From assembly GCA_963819115.1 (NCBI GenBank), contig CAWFUR010000011.1:434001-498000 (forward strand): a stretch of DNA of 64,000 nt, written 5' to 3'. This DNA comes from JACVRW01 sp963819115. Its GTDB lineage: Bacteria; Actinomycetota; Thermoleophilia; Solirubrobacterales; Thermoleophilaceae. This document shows, one piece after another, positions 23,288 through 30,785 of this stretch. The translations under genes were made by a program, and so were the position numbers. Position 1 is the first letter of the stretch. Each line of letters begins with the position of its first letter. Below the pieces are notes generated by a model. That model made no database searches. It was not told the DNA's origin and worked only from the letters and a program-made list of their open reading frames with translations.

Positions 23288-25245
23288 CCGCGGGCCTCCA
23301 GCAGCACCGCCTCGGGTTCCGCGGCGGCATGCCAGCCGGGGGGCACCACCAGCGTCGCGCCCTCCAGCTCGATCACGGCAGGCCCGTCCAGCTCCGCGGT
23401 GCCCGGCCCGAGCACCCGCGCCTCCATCTCCCGCCCGCGGAACACGACCGGGCGGGTCCCGCGGTCCTCCGCCGGTGCCCCCTCCGCCCGAGGGACGTCC
23501 GCCCCCGGCACCGCGGCGGTGACCCGGATCGTGACCAGCTCGAGCTCGGCATCGGCCGCCGTATGTCCGTACCGGCTCTCGTGGGCGCGCTCGAACTCCC
23601 TGCGAAGGTGATCCACGCCGGCGCCGGGCTGCGCCTCCACCGGGAGCTCGAAGGCCTGGCCGGCGTAGCGGAGGTCGTGGGTCACCCGCAGCTCCGCCGC
23701 ATTGTCCCCGAGCCGCCCAGCGGCCTCGGCGCCCAGGCGCTGCACCGCCGCCCTCACGCTTTCGTCCGTGAGCTCCGGGCCGGTGAGCAGCACGCTCTCC
23801 ACCACGTCGCGGCGCGGCTCGGACAGCACGAGCCCGAGCGCCGACAGCACGCCGCCCGCGCTCGGCACCACCACCCGGCGCATCTCCAGCTCCTCGGCGA
23901 TCTCCGCCGCATGCAGCGGACCCGCTCCGCCGAAGGCCACCAGCACGAGGTTGCGAGGATCGATCCCGCGCTCCACGGTCACGACGCGCACGGCCGCCGC
24001 CATCTCCGCGGCGGCCACCCGCACCACGCCCTCGGCCGTCTCCGTGGCGGAGAGGCCGAGCTCCGCGCCCAGGGAGGACAGCGCCCGCTCCGCCGCAGCG
24101 CGGTCCAGGCGCACTCCTCCGGCGAGCGGCGACTCCGCGGCGAGCCGGCCCAGCATCAGGTTGGCGTCGGTGACCGTGGGGGACTCGCCCCCGCGGCCGT
24201 AGCACGCGGGACCGGGGTCGGCGGCCGCCGATCTGGGACCGACCCGAAGCACGCCCCCCGCGTCGCGCCAGGCGATGGACCCCCCGCCCGCGCCCACGGT
24301 GTGCACGTCCACCATCGGAAGCGCCAGCGCACGGCCGCCCACCTCACGCCCGGTGCCCACCGCGGCTCCGCCGCCGATGGCCACCGACACGTCGCAGGAC
24401 GTGCCGCCCATGTCGAGGCCCACGGCGTCGCCCGCGCCCACCCGGGCGCCCACGCGGGCCGCGCCCACGGCGCCGCCCGCCGGGCCCGAGAGCACGGTCC
24501 AGGCCGCGTGGCGTCCCGCCGTGGCGGCGTCGGCCGCGCCGCCACTCGAGAGCATGACCTCGGGGGCGGGCAGGCCCTCGTCCCGGCAACGGCCGGTCAG
24601 GCGCTCCAGATATCCCTTCATCAGCGGGGACAGCGCGGCATCCACCACCGTGGTGGCGCAGCGCTCGTACTCGCGGAACACGCCGGCGGTCTCGTGCGAG
24701 GTGGAGACGTGAGTCCCGGGCCGGAGCTCCTCCACCAGCTCCGCGGTCCGCCGCTCGTGGCCGGGATGGCGAAAGCCCCAGAGCAGGCACACCGCCGCGG
24801 CCTCGAACTCCAGGCCCTCGAGGCGGCGGCGCAGCTCCGCCTCGTCCAGCTCGCGGAGCACCCCGCCGGGGCCCGTGCGCTCGGGCACCGGGACCCGCAG
24901 ATCCACGGGCACGAGTGGTGGCGGGCGCGACGCGCACAGCCGGTAGAGCTCCGCCCGTGCCTGGCGGCCCAGCTCCTCGATGTCGGTGAAGCCCTCAGTC
25001 GCCAACAGGGCGGTGGGCGCCACGCGGCCCTCGAGCAGCGCGTTGGTGGCCACGGTCATGCCGTGGACGAGGCGCTCCACGTCGCCCGCTCGGGCGCCGG
25101 CGCGGTCCAGCGCCTCGCCCACCGCATTCATCACGCCCTCCGACTGGTCCGCCGGGGTGGTGGGCGCCTTGGCGATCACCAGCCGGTCACCGGCCAGGAG
25201 CGCCGCGTCGGTGAAGGTGCCGCCCACGTCCACCCCGAGGATCAC
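23284..25245 (-). CDS. hyuA: Hydantoinase A / oxoprolinase-type subunit
   Basis: A 653-residue protein from GTG 25245 (another GTG lies three codons upstream). LGVDVGGTFTDAALL and GLDMGGTSCDVSVA are the two phosphate-binding motifs of the actin-like ATPase fold; VLSGPAGG, RGIDPRNLVLVAFGGAGPLHA and VPSAGGVLSALG complete the family pattern. It catalyses ATP-dependent ring opening together with HyuB; the ring-opened substrate is not deducible from sequence. It is the first gene of the operon and is separated from the small Cys-rich gene by 68 bp. Confidence 0.92.
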   Translation of the reverse strand: MILGVDVGGTFTDAALLAGDRLVIAKAPTTPADQSEGVMNAVGEALDRAGARAGDVERLVHGMTVATNALLEGRVAPTALLATEGFTDIEELGRQARAELYRLCASRPPPLVPVDLRVPVPERTGPGGVLRELDEAELRRRLEGLEFEAAAVCLLWGFRHPGHERRTAELVEELRPGTHVSTSHETAGVFREYERCATTVVDAALSPLMKGYLERLTGRCRDEGLPAPEVMLSSGGAADAATAGRHAAWTVLSGPAGGAVGAARVGARVGAGDAVGLDMGGTSCDVSVAIGGGAAVGTGREVGGRALALPMVDVHTVGAGGGSIAWRDAGGVLRVGPRSAAADPGPACYGRGGESPTVTDANLMLGRLAAESPLAGGVRLDRAAAERALSSLGAELGLSATETAEGVVRVAAAEMAAAVRVVTVERGIDPRNLVLVAFGGAGPLHAAEIAEELEMRRVVVPSAGGVLSALGLVLSEPRRDVVESVLLTGPELTDESVRAAVQRLGAEAAGRLGDNAAELRVTHDLRYAGQAFELPVEAQPGAGVDHLRREFERAHESRYGHTAADAELELVTIRVTAAVPGADVPRAEGAPAEDRGTRPVVFRGREMEARVLGPGTAELDGPAVIELEGATLVVPPGWHAAAEPEAVLLEARG

Positions 25246-25313
25246 GGGCGGCACGCTACGCGGAAGCGCCGCCGGGGCGCCGTGGGGGGCCGGCCCGGCG
25301 GCGGCTGTCCGCG

Positions 25314-25745
25314 TTAGGCCGCGGCGATCTCGGCGATCTCGAGGTCTTCGTCGAGATGCTTGTGGGACGGGCAGTACTTGCTGCCCGGGAGCGGCACCCG
25401 CTGACAGGGTGTGCCGCGACGCGTGCTTGCGTGGCAGCACGCCGGGCTGCCATCGAAGGTCACTCCGGTGCGGAGCTGGCTGTCCACGTACTCGGTGGCC
25501 AGGCTCACGTGCTTCTCAACGAGCCGGTACACCCGCATCTGCTCCGCGATCGGGAAGAAGTGGCGCACGTCCGCGAAGAGCGTGTGGACGGGACGGGCGA
25601 AGTAATGGCGGTCGAGCGCCAGCCTCTCCATGGACGTCTCACAGGAGCGAAGGAAGCGGTGACGGGTCACGGCCAGATCCTCGCCCTTGCACGGGACTAC
25701 GGATGAGGCCAGCTCCCGATAGATCGAGCGACTGAACTGATACAT
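25314..25745 (-). CDS. Small protein with a Cys-rich (DUF5763-like) C-terminus
   Basis: A 143-residue protein preceded by GGGAGGG a few bases from ATG 25745. The C-terminus CCHASTRRGTPCQRVPLPGS followed by KYCPSH resembles the short Cys/His zinc-binding module of DUF5763-type proteins (C-x-T-x-G-x-C, YC-x2-H). The N-terminal ~90 residues are a helical region (SIYRELASSVVPCKGEDL, RLALDRHYFARPVHTLF) with no recognised domain. Function unknown. It may be regulatory or nucleic-acid binding. Upstream 243 bp include two inverted repeats. Confidence 0.65.
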   Translation of the reverse strand: MYQFSRSIYRELASSVVPCKGEDLAVTRHRFLRSCETSMERLALDRHYFARPVHTLFADVRHFFPIAEQMRVYRLVEKHVSLATEYVDSQLRTGVTFDGSPACCHASTRRGTPCQRVPLPGSKYCPSHKHLDEDLEIAEIAAA

Positions 25746-25820
25746 GGGCCCTCCCTTACCCCTGATAGCGACCGCGCCTGGGAATCCATTTCCCTCCGCA
25801 ACTTCTAAGGATTGAAACCG

Positions 25821-25860
25821 TTGCGGTTAATGCCCGGCCGAACCCCAGATTAAGCCGCAA
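25821..25860. other. Inverted repeat upstream of the Cys-rich gene
   Basis: TTGCGGTTAA at 25821-25830 and TTAAGCCGCAA at 25850-25860 pair with one bulged base. The position, in a 243-bp gene-free stretch between the Cys-rich gene and the flavin reductase, suits an operator or terminator. Confidence 0.4.
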
Positions 25861-25913
25861 TTAACGGGTTCGCAAGCACGAAACGATGCGAAGTGGTCGG
25901 AACTTTGGCCAGT

Positions 25914-25927
25914 CCCCCATCCGGGGG
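25914..25927. terminator. Possible hairpin terminator after flavin reductase
   Basis: CCCCC (25914-25918) and GGGGG (25923-25927) with a 4-base loop, 62 bp beyond the flavin reductase stop. No U-tract follows on either strand, so it is only a candidate. Confidence 0.35.
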
Positions 25928-25988
25928 TAGGTCATCACCACTATGGGGTCAAAATCCGGCTGGATTGGCCTTGGGAGCGGCCCGGCGC

Positions 25989-26483
25989 CTACTCGGTCTC
26001 GAGCCGCAGCAGCCAGTCCATCCTCCGGTTGGCGTACAGGAGGGGCTCGCCCTCCTCCAACCGGACGTGCTCGATGTCGCCGATGAGAATGGAGTGGTCG
26101 TAGTGCCCGAACGTCTCGGCCCGCCGGCATCGCAGGTACGCGAGCGCCCCCGACAGCTCGGGCACCCCCTCGTCCCAGCGCCAGCCGAGCTGGGCGAACT
26201 TGTCGTCGCCCTTGCTCGCGAACGCGCGGGCCACCGCGGCCTCGTCCGCCCGCAGGATGTGGACGCCGAAGCGCTCGCAGGTCGAGAGGGCGGCGTGGCA
26301 GCGCGACGAGTGCGCGATCGATGCCATGACCGAGGGCGGATGGACGCTGTAGGAGGCCACCGATGTGGCGGCCAGCCCGCACGGCTCCCCGTCCACCCGG
26401 CGCGTCGTGATCACGGCGACGCCCGAGGCCAGCGAGGACATGGCCCCGACGAAGAGCTCGTTCAGTTCGGTCTCGGTCGTCAT
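25989..26483 (-). CDS. Flavin reductase family protein
   Basis: A 164-residue FMN-binding split-barrel protein. LASGVAVITTRRVDGEPCGLAATSVASYSVHPPSVMASI is the N-terminal hallmark, with SKGDDKFAQLGWRWDEG and HSILIGDIEHVRLEEGEPLL downstream. It reduces free flavin with NAD(P)H, usually to supply a monooxygenase. ATG 26483 overlaps the nadB stop as ATGA, so it is the second gene of the nadB operon. The partner oxygenase is not visible here. Confidence 0.9.
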   Translation of the reverse strand: MTTETELNELFVGAMSSLASGVAVITTRRVDGEPCGLAATSVASYSVHPPSVMASIAHSSRCHAALSTCERFGVHILRADEAAVARAFASKGDDKFAQLGWRWDEGVPELSGALAYLRCRRAETFGHYDHSILIGDIEHVRLEEGEPLLYANRRMDWLLRLETE

Positions 26484-27955
26484 TCCCAGCGCTCGGCGCT
26501 CGGTTCCGCGCCGCCTCCCACGAGGGTATGCATCAGGTCGAGCGCCGGGTCGGTCGAGGGGTGGTCGGTGCGCTGGTGGGCGCCGCGACTCTCCTCGCGG
26601 GCGAGGCAGCAGGCCGCGATCAGCCGGGCGAGGGGGAACGGGTCGGTGGCCAGCTCGGCCAGGCCCGCGGCGTCGCGTCGCAGGCCGGCGTATCGCCAGA
26701 GCGCCACGCGGGTCGCGTCCGGCGGCAGGGGGGGCGGGCCGTACTCCGGCGGCGGGCCCGGGTCCGCCGGGGCCGGCGGGCCGGCGCAGGCCGCGAGGGC
26801 GGCGCGCCGGCCGAAGACGAAGCACTCGGCCAGCGAGTTCGAGGCCAGCCGGTTGGCACCGTGGAGGCCGTTGCAGGCGCTCTCGCCCACGGCGTGGAGT
26901 CCCGGCAGCGTGGAGCCACCGTCCTGGTCGGTGGCCACGCCGCCCATCGTGTAGTGGGCGGCCGGCGCGACCGGCACCAGCTCACGGGAAGGGTCGATCC
27001 CGATCTCGGCGAGCGTGGCGGCGATGTTCGGGAACCGCCCGAGGTCCACGGCGCGCAGGTCGAGGCTCACGGCACGCTCCCCGCTGCGGGCCAGTTCCAT
27101 CTCGATGGCCAGCGCCACCTCGTCGCGCGGCGCCAGCTCGTCCACGAACCGCTCGCCGCCGGCGCCGAGCAGGGTGGCGCCCTCGCCGCGCACCGCCTCG
27201 GTGATGAGGAACCCGTCGCGGACTCCACCCGTCCGCAGGGCGGTGGGGTGGAACTGCATGAACTCCAGGTCCGCGAGGCGGGCGCCGGCCGCCTCGGCCA
27301 GGCCGAGGCCGGCACCCACGGCGCCCGGGGGGTTCGTGGTCCGCTCCCAGAGGGCGGCCATCCCTCCGGTGGCCAGGACCGTGGTCCGGGTGAGCACGGG
27401 AAGCGCCGCGCCATCGCGCCGCCGGGCCAGCAGCCCGATGCAGCGGCCCTCGTGCCTCCACAGCGCAACCGCGGCCGCAGGCTCGAGCACGTGAATGCGG
27501 TCGTCGGTGGCCGCCTTGGCCGAGAGCTCGCGTGTGATGCGCCGTCCGGTGGCCGAGCCTCCGGCGTGCACGATCCGGCGCACGGAGTGGCCGCCCTCGA
27601 GCCCGAGCGCAAGGTTGCCGTGGCGGTCCGCGTCGAAGGTGACCCCGAGCGCCTCCAGCTCTCGCACTCGCGCGGGCGACTCCATGCAGAGCACCCGCGC
27701 GGCGCTCTCCCTCGCCGCGTCGCGGCCGGCCGCCATGGTGTCGGCCAGGTGCAGCTCGGGGGAGTCGTCGTCGGCCAGAGCGGCGGCGATCCCGCCCTGC
27801 GCCCAGAAGCTCGCCGTCTGGGCCAGCGGAGAACGGCTCACGAGGGCCACCTGGGCGCCCTGGTCGGCGGCCACGAGGGCCGTGAAGAGGCCTGCGGCGC
27901 CGGCGCCCACCACGGCGACGTCGGCCCGCAGGGGCGTTTCGGAGGGGGCACTCAC
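26480..27955 (-). CDS. nadB: L-aspartate oxidase
   Basis: A 491-residue flavoprotein from GTG 27955. VAVVGAGAAGLFTALVAADQG is the FAD site; SFWAQGGIAAAL, HSVRRIVHAGGSATGRRI, GGVRDGFLITEAVRGEGATL and AHYTMGGVATDQDG are NadB signatures. It makes iminoaspartate for quinolinate, the first step of de novo NAD synthesis. NadA and NadC are not in the window. It is transcribed leftward with a flavin reductase and lies only 26 bp from the divergent deacetylase gene, so promoters must overlap the coding regions. Confidence 0.93.
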   Translation of the reverse strand: MSAPSETPLRADVAVVGAGAAGLFTALVAADQGAQVALVSRSPLAQTASFWAQGGIAAALADDDSPELHLADTMAAGRDAARESAARVLCMESPARVRELEALGVTFDADRHGNLALGLEGGHSVRRIVHAGGSATGRRITRELSAKAATDDRIHVLEPAAAVALWRHEGRCIGLLARRRDGAALPVLTRTTVLATGGMAALWERTTNPPGAVGAGLGLAEAAGARLADLEFMQFHPTALRTGGVRDGFLITEAVRGEGATLLGAGGERFVDELAPRDEVALAIEMELARSGERAVSLDLRAVDLGRFPNIAATLAEIGIDPSRELVPVAPAAHYTMGGVATDQDGGSTLPGLHAVGESACNGLHGANRLASNSLAECFVFGRRAALAACAGPPAPADPGPPPEYGPPPLPPDATRVALWRYAGLRRDAAGLAELATDPFPLARLIAACCLAREESRGAHQRTDHPSTDPALDLMHTLVGGGAEPSAERWE

Positions 27956-27963
27956 TGGGCGTC

Positions 27964-27974
27964 GGTACGGTACC
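27964..27974. other. Short inverted repeat between nadB and deacetylase
   Basis: GGTAC and GTACC flank one base in the 26-bp divergent gap. It shares half-sites with the TetR-type operators near 14600 but at a different spacing. Chance is quite possible. Confidence 0.25.
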
Positions 27975-27981
27975 GGCGCGC

Positions 27982-28971
27982 GTGCCGGTCCTCTTTCGCC
28001 ATCCCTCCTCGCTCGAGCACGACACCGGGTTCGGCCATCCCGAGCGCCCCGAGCGCATCGAGGCCGTGGAGCTGGCCCTCGAGGAGCGGGACTGGGTCGG
28101 CTTCGAGCCGCGGGAGGCGCCCGCCGCGGAGGTGAAGCAGCTGCTCCGGGTACATCCGCTGGAGCACGTTGAGGCCGTCCGCGAGCTGAGCGCCCGCGGC
28201 GGCGCGTTCGACCTCGACACTCCGCTGAGCCTCGGTTCCTGGGACGCCGCGCTGCACGCCGCCGGCGGCGCCTGCGCACTCGCGGAGTCGCTGCTGACCG
28301 GCGGCGAGCGGGTGGGCTTCGCCGCCCTGCGCCCGCCCGGCCATCACGCGGAGCCCCGCCGGGCGATGGGCTTCTGCCTGTTCTCGAACGTGGCCGTGGC
28401 CGCCCGCCACGCGATTGCCGCACTGGGGGCCGAGCGGGTGCTGATCCTGGACTGGGACGTGCACCACGGCAATGGGACGAACGCCGTGTTCCACCAGTCC
28501 CGCGACGTCCTCTTCGCGAGCATCCACCAGTACCCGTTCTATCCCGGCACCGGGCCGCTGGACGACGTGGGCTCGGGCGAGGGTGAGGGCTACTCGCTGA
28601 ACCTGCCCGTTCCCGCGGGGACGGGCGAGGACGTGTTCTTCTCGCTGGTGGAGCACGTGGTGCTGCCGGCGGCGCGTGAGTTCGCGCCCGACCTCGTGCT
28701 CATCTCCGCCGGGTTCGACGCGCACCGCGACGACCCGGTGGGCGGCTGCCGCCTCGAGACCTCCTCCTATTCCGAGCTGACCCGCCAGGTGCTGAGCCTC
28801 GGCGTGCCGGTCGGTGCGGTGCTGGAGGGCGGGTATGACCTCGACGCCCTCGCCGGGTCCACCGTCGCCACCATGGAGGCTCTGGCCGAGGGCGGCGAGC
28901 CGGGAGAGCATCCGCGGGACGAGATCGCCACACGGGCGGCCGCGGTTCTCGGCCGCTGGTGGCCGCTCTAG
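27982..28971 (+). CDS. Histone deacetylase-family amidohydrolase
   Basis: A 329-residue protein from GTG 27982. HPERPERIEAVELALEE, LRPPGHHAEP, LILDWDVHHGNGTNAVF and LISAGFDAHRDDPVGG are the conserved zinc-site and catalytic motifs of the HDAC/AcuC/acetylpolyamine amidohydrolase superfamily. It probably removes acyl groups from lysines, polyamines or a small molecule. Residue length is normal. It diverges from nadB with only 26 bp between starts, making a shared regulatory region likely; the link to NAD metabolism is suggestive but unproven. Confidence 0.93.
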   Translation: MPVLFRHPSSLEHDTGFGHPERPERIEAVELALEERDWVGFEPREAPAAEVKQLLRVHPLEHVEAVRELSARGGAFDLDTPLSLGSWDAALHAAGGACALAESLLTGGERVGFAALRPPGHHAEPRRAMGFCLFSNVAVAARHAIAALGAERVLILDWDVHHGNGTNAVFHQSRDVLFASIHQYPFYPGTGPLDDVGSGEGEGYSLNLPVPAGTGEDVFFSLVEHVVLPAAREFAPDLVLISAGFDAHRDDPVGGCRLETSSYSELTRQVLSLGVPVGAVLEGGYDLDALAGSTVATMEALAEGGEPGEHPRDEIATRAAAVLGRWWPL

Positions 28972-28972
28972 C

Positions 28973-29746
28973 TCAGTGCGCGGGGGTGACCTGCTGCACG
29001 TAGGCGCCCTTGTAGCGCCCACCCAGGCGAGCCGCCTCGCGCTCGGCGGCGCCCGACTGCGGATAGCGCCCGGCCACCACGAGCCATAGGCCCTGGCCGA
29101 GGTCGCGGTAGTCGTCGGATCTCAACAGGCCGGCCTCGAGCCCCGAGCGGGCGGCGTCCCACGCCACCCGGCGTGCTCCGTCCTCGTCGCTCGAGGTCAC
29201 GAGCACCACGGTGTAGCCCGACGCGGTGGCGGGCCAGGCGGCCAGAGCCACGGGCCCGTCGCTGGACTCGACGTTGCCGGCCACGCCGCCCGTGGGCGCG
29301 GGCGATGCCGCGTGCTTGGCCACGGCGGCCGTGCTCTGGGATGCCGTGGCGGTGCCCGACCCGTCGTCGCTGGTGAGCTCGGACAGCGCGAAGCCGAACG
29401 CGACGGCGCCCGCCAGCGCCACCAGCACGGCGAGCGCGATCAACGAGAGGCGCGGCAGGCGAGGCGGCGGCTCCCGCAGCGTGAGCCGGTGGCCGCAGTC
29501 GAGGCAGATCAGCTGGTCGGACGCGGCCCCGGCCTGGCACTCGGGGCAGGCGCGGGCAGGACCCCCGGTGTCGGGCAGCTCGTCCTGGACTCCGTCGATC
29601 GCGGCGGCCTTGCCCTGCAGGAGCTCGGGGGCCCGCCGGCCGCGGCGATGCAGCTCGTAGACGAGCGCTCCCAGGTCCAGCAGCATGGACTCCGGGGCCC
29701 CGGGCGCCGGGGCGGCGCTGGGTGTGGTCGGCTGAGGGTTGGCCAT
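28973..29746 (-). CDS. Zinc-ribbon, single-pass protein with SPOR-like C-terminus
   Basis: A protein of 257 residues. Residues ~1-65 are disordered with a helical AELLQGKAAAID region; CPEC and CLDC form a zinc ribbon at ~67-85; one membrane helix (LSLIALAVLVALAGAVAFGF) separates it from an extracytoplasmic Ala/Ser-rich linker. The last ~75 residues (YTVVLVTSSDEDGARRVAWD, LWLVVAGRYPQSGAAEREAARL) resemble a SPOR peptidoglycan-binding domain. A role in cell-wall remodelling or division is inferred. It converges on the deacetylase gene. Confidence 0.65.
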   Translation of the reverse strand: MANPQPTTPSAAPAPGAPESMLLDLGALVYELHRRGRRAPELLQGKAAAIDGVQDELPDTGGPARACPECQAGAASDQLICLDCGHRLTLREPPPRLPRLSLIALAVLVALAGAVAFGFALSELTSDDGSGTATASQSTAAVAKHAASPAPTGGVAGNVESSDGPVALAAWPATASGYTVVLVTSSDEDGARRVAWDAARSGLEAGLLRSDDYRDLGQGLWLVVAGRYPQSGAAEREAARLGGRYKGAYVQQVTPAH

Positions 29747-29780
29747 CGGCTGCGATGCGGGCGGCGCACCGCGTCGGCGA

Positions 29781-30785
29781 CTATACGTTCAGCGTCCGAC
29801 CGATTACCGCGAGCAGCCCGTCGCGGCGCCCGGACATCGGAAACTCCGTGAGAATCCGCTCACGCGCGCGCGAGCCGGCGCCGGGCCCGAGGTCCAGAGC
29901 ACGGCGGATGCCCGCCGCCACCGAGTCGGCGTCCTGAGACTCGATCAGCACGCCGGCGTCGCCCACCACCTCGGGCATCGCGGTCACGTTCATCACCACG
30001 GGCACGCAGCCGGCCAGCATCGCCTCGGCCACAGCCAGGCCGAAGCCCTCGTGCTGGGAGGCCTGGACGTAGACGGAGGCCCTGCGGTACAGGTCCTGGA
30101 GATCCTCGTCCGAGACCCAGCCCGTGAACTCGACGTTCTTGCCCGCAAGCGCGCGGAGCTCGTCGATGGCGTCGTCGTGCCAGCGGCCCACGAACACGAA
30201 CCGCACGTCGGGCAGGCGCGACGAGGCGGCCACGAACGGCCGGTGTCCCTTCTGCTCGAGCGTGGAGCGGACGAGGTGTCCCACGGTGAGGGCGAGCGGC
30301 TCCTTCGGGCCCGGAGGGAGCTCGCCGAACGGGTCCGGCACCCCGTGATGGACCACGGTCACGCGCTCGGGTGGGATCGGGGTGTTGCGCGCGATCTCCG
30401 AGTGGCTGTACTCGGAGTTGGTGATGAGCGCCGTGGCCCGCCTCATGATCCACCGGCTGGCCCAGCGCCTGAACCCGCCCTGCTGGTAGCCGTAGCCGAT
30501 CTCGGGCATGTTGGCCGTGTCGAAGCCGCCCACGATCATCACCGAGGGCTTGCGCAGCAGCCAGGCGAGCGTCACGGGCAGGAAGGTGTGCCACGAGGCG
30601 AACCACCCGAAGACGAGGTCCGCCCGCATCACGCCGCGCACCACCCGGTACAGGTGGGGCAGGCGCCCGGGCTGGTACAGGTCCTCGATCTCGTGGCCCT
30701 CGGCCAGGATCTCCCGGTCGATGGCCACGAAGCTCGCCTTCCGGCTGTGCACGTAGAGGATGCGCCTGCGGTGAGGCCGCGTCAT
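29781..30785 (-). CDS. Family 4 glycosyltransferase
   Basis: A 334-residue GT-B enzyme. The C-terminal domain shows VRFVFVGRWHD, VEFTGWVSDEDLQDLYRRAS, and ASQHEGFGLAVAEAMLAGCVPVV with the EX7E catalytic-site pattern; AGVLIESQDADSVAAGI follows. The N-terminal domain begins ILYVHSRKASFVAID. It transfers a sugar from a nucleotide donor with retention. ATG 30785 overlaps the asnB-like stop as ATGA. Together they may modify a surface glycan, but their substrate is not known. Confidence 0.9.
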   Translation of the reverse strand: MTRPHRRRILYVHSRKASFVAIDREILAEGHEIEDLYQPGRLPHLYRVVRGVMRADLVFGWFASWHTFLPVTLAWLLRKPSVMIVGGFDTANMPEIGYGYQQGGFRRWASRWIMRRATALITNSEYSHSEIARNTPIPPERVTVVHHGVPDPFGELPPGPKEPLALTVGHLVRSTLEQKGHRPFVAASSRLPDVRFVFVGRWHDDAIDELRALAGKNVEFTGWVSDEDLQDLYRRASVYVQASQHEGFGLAVAEAMLAGCVPVVMNVTAMPEVVGDAGVLIESQDADSVAAGIRRALDLGPGAGSRARERILTEFPMSGRRDGLLAVIGRTLNV

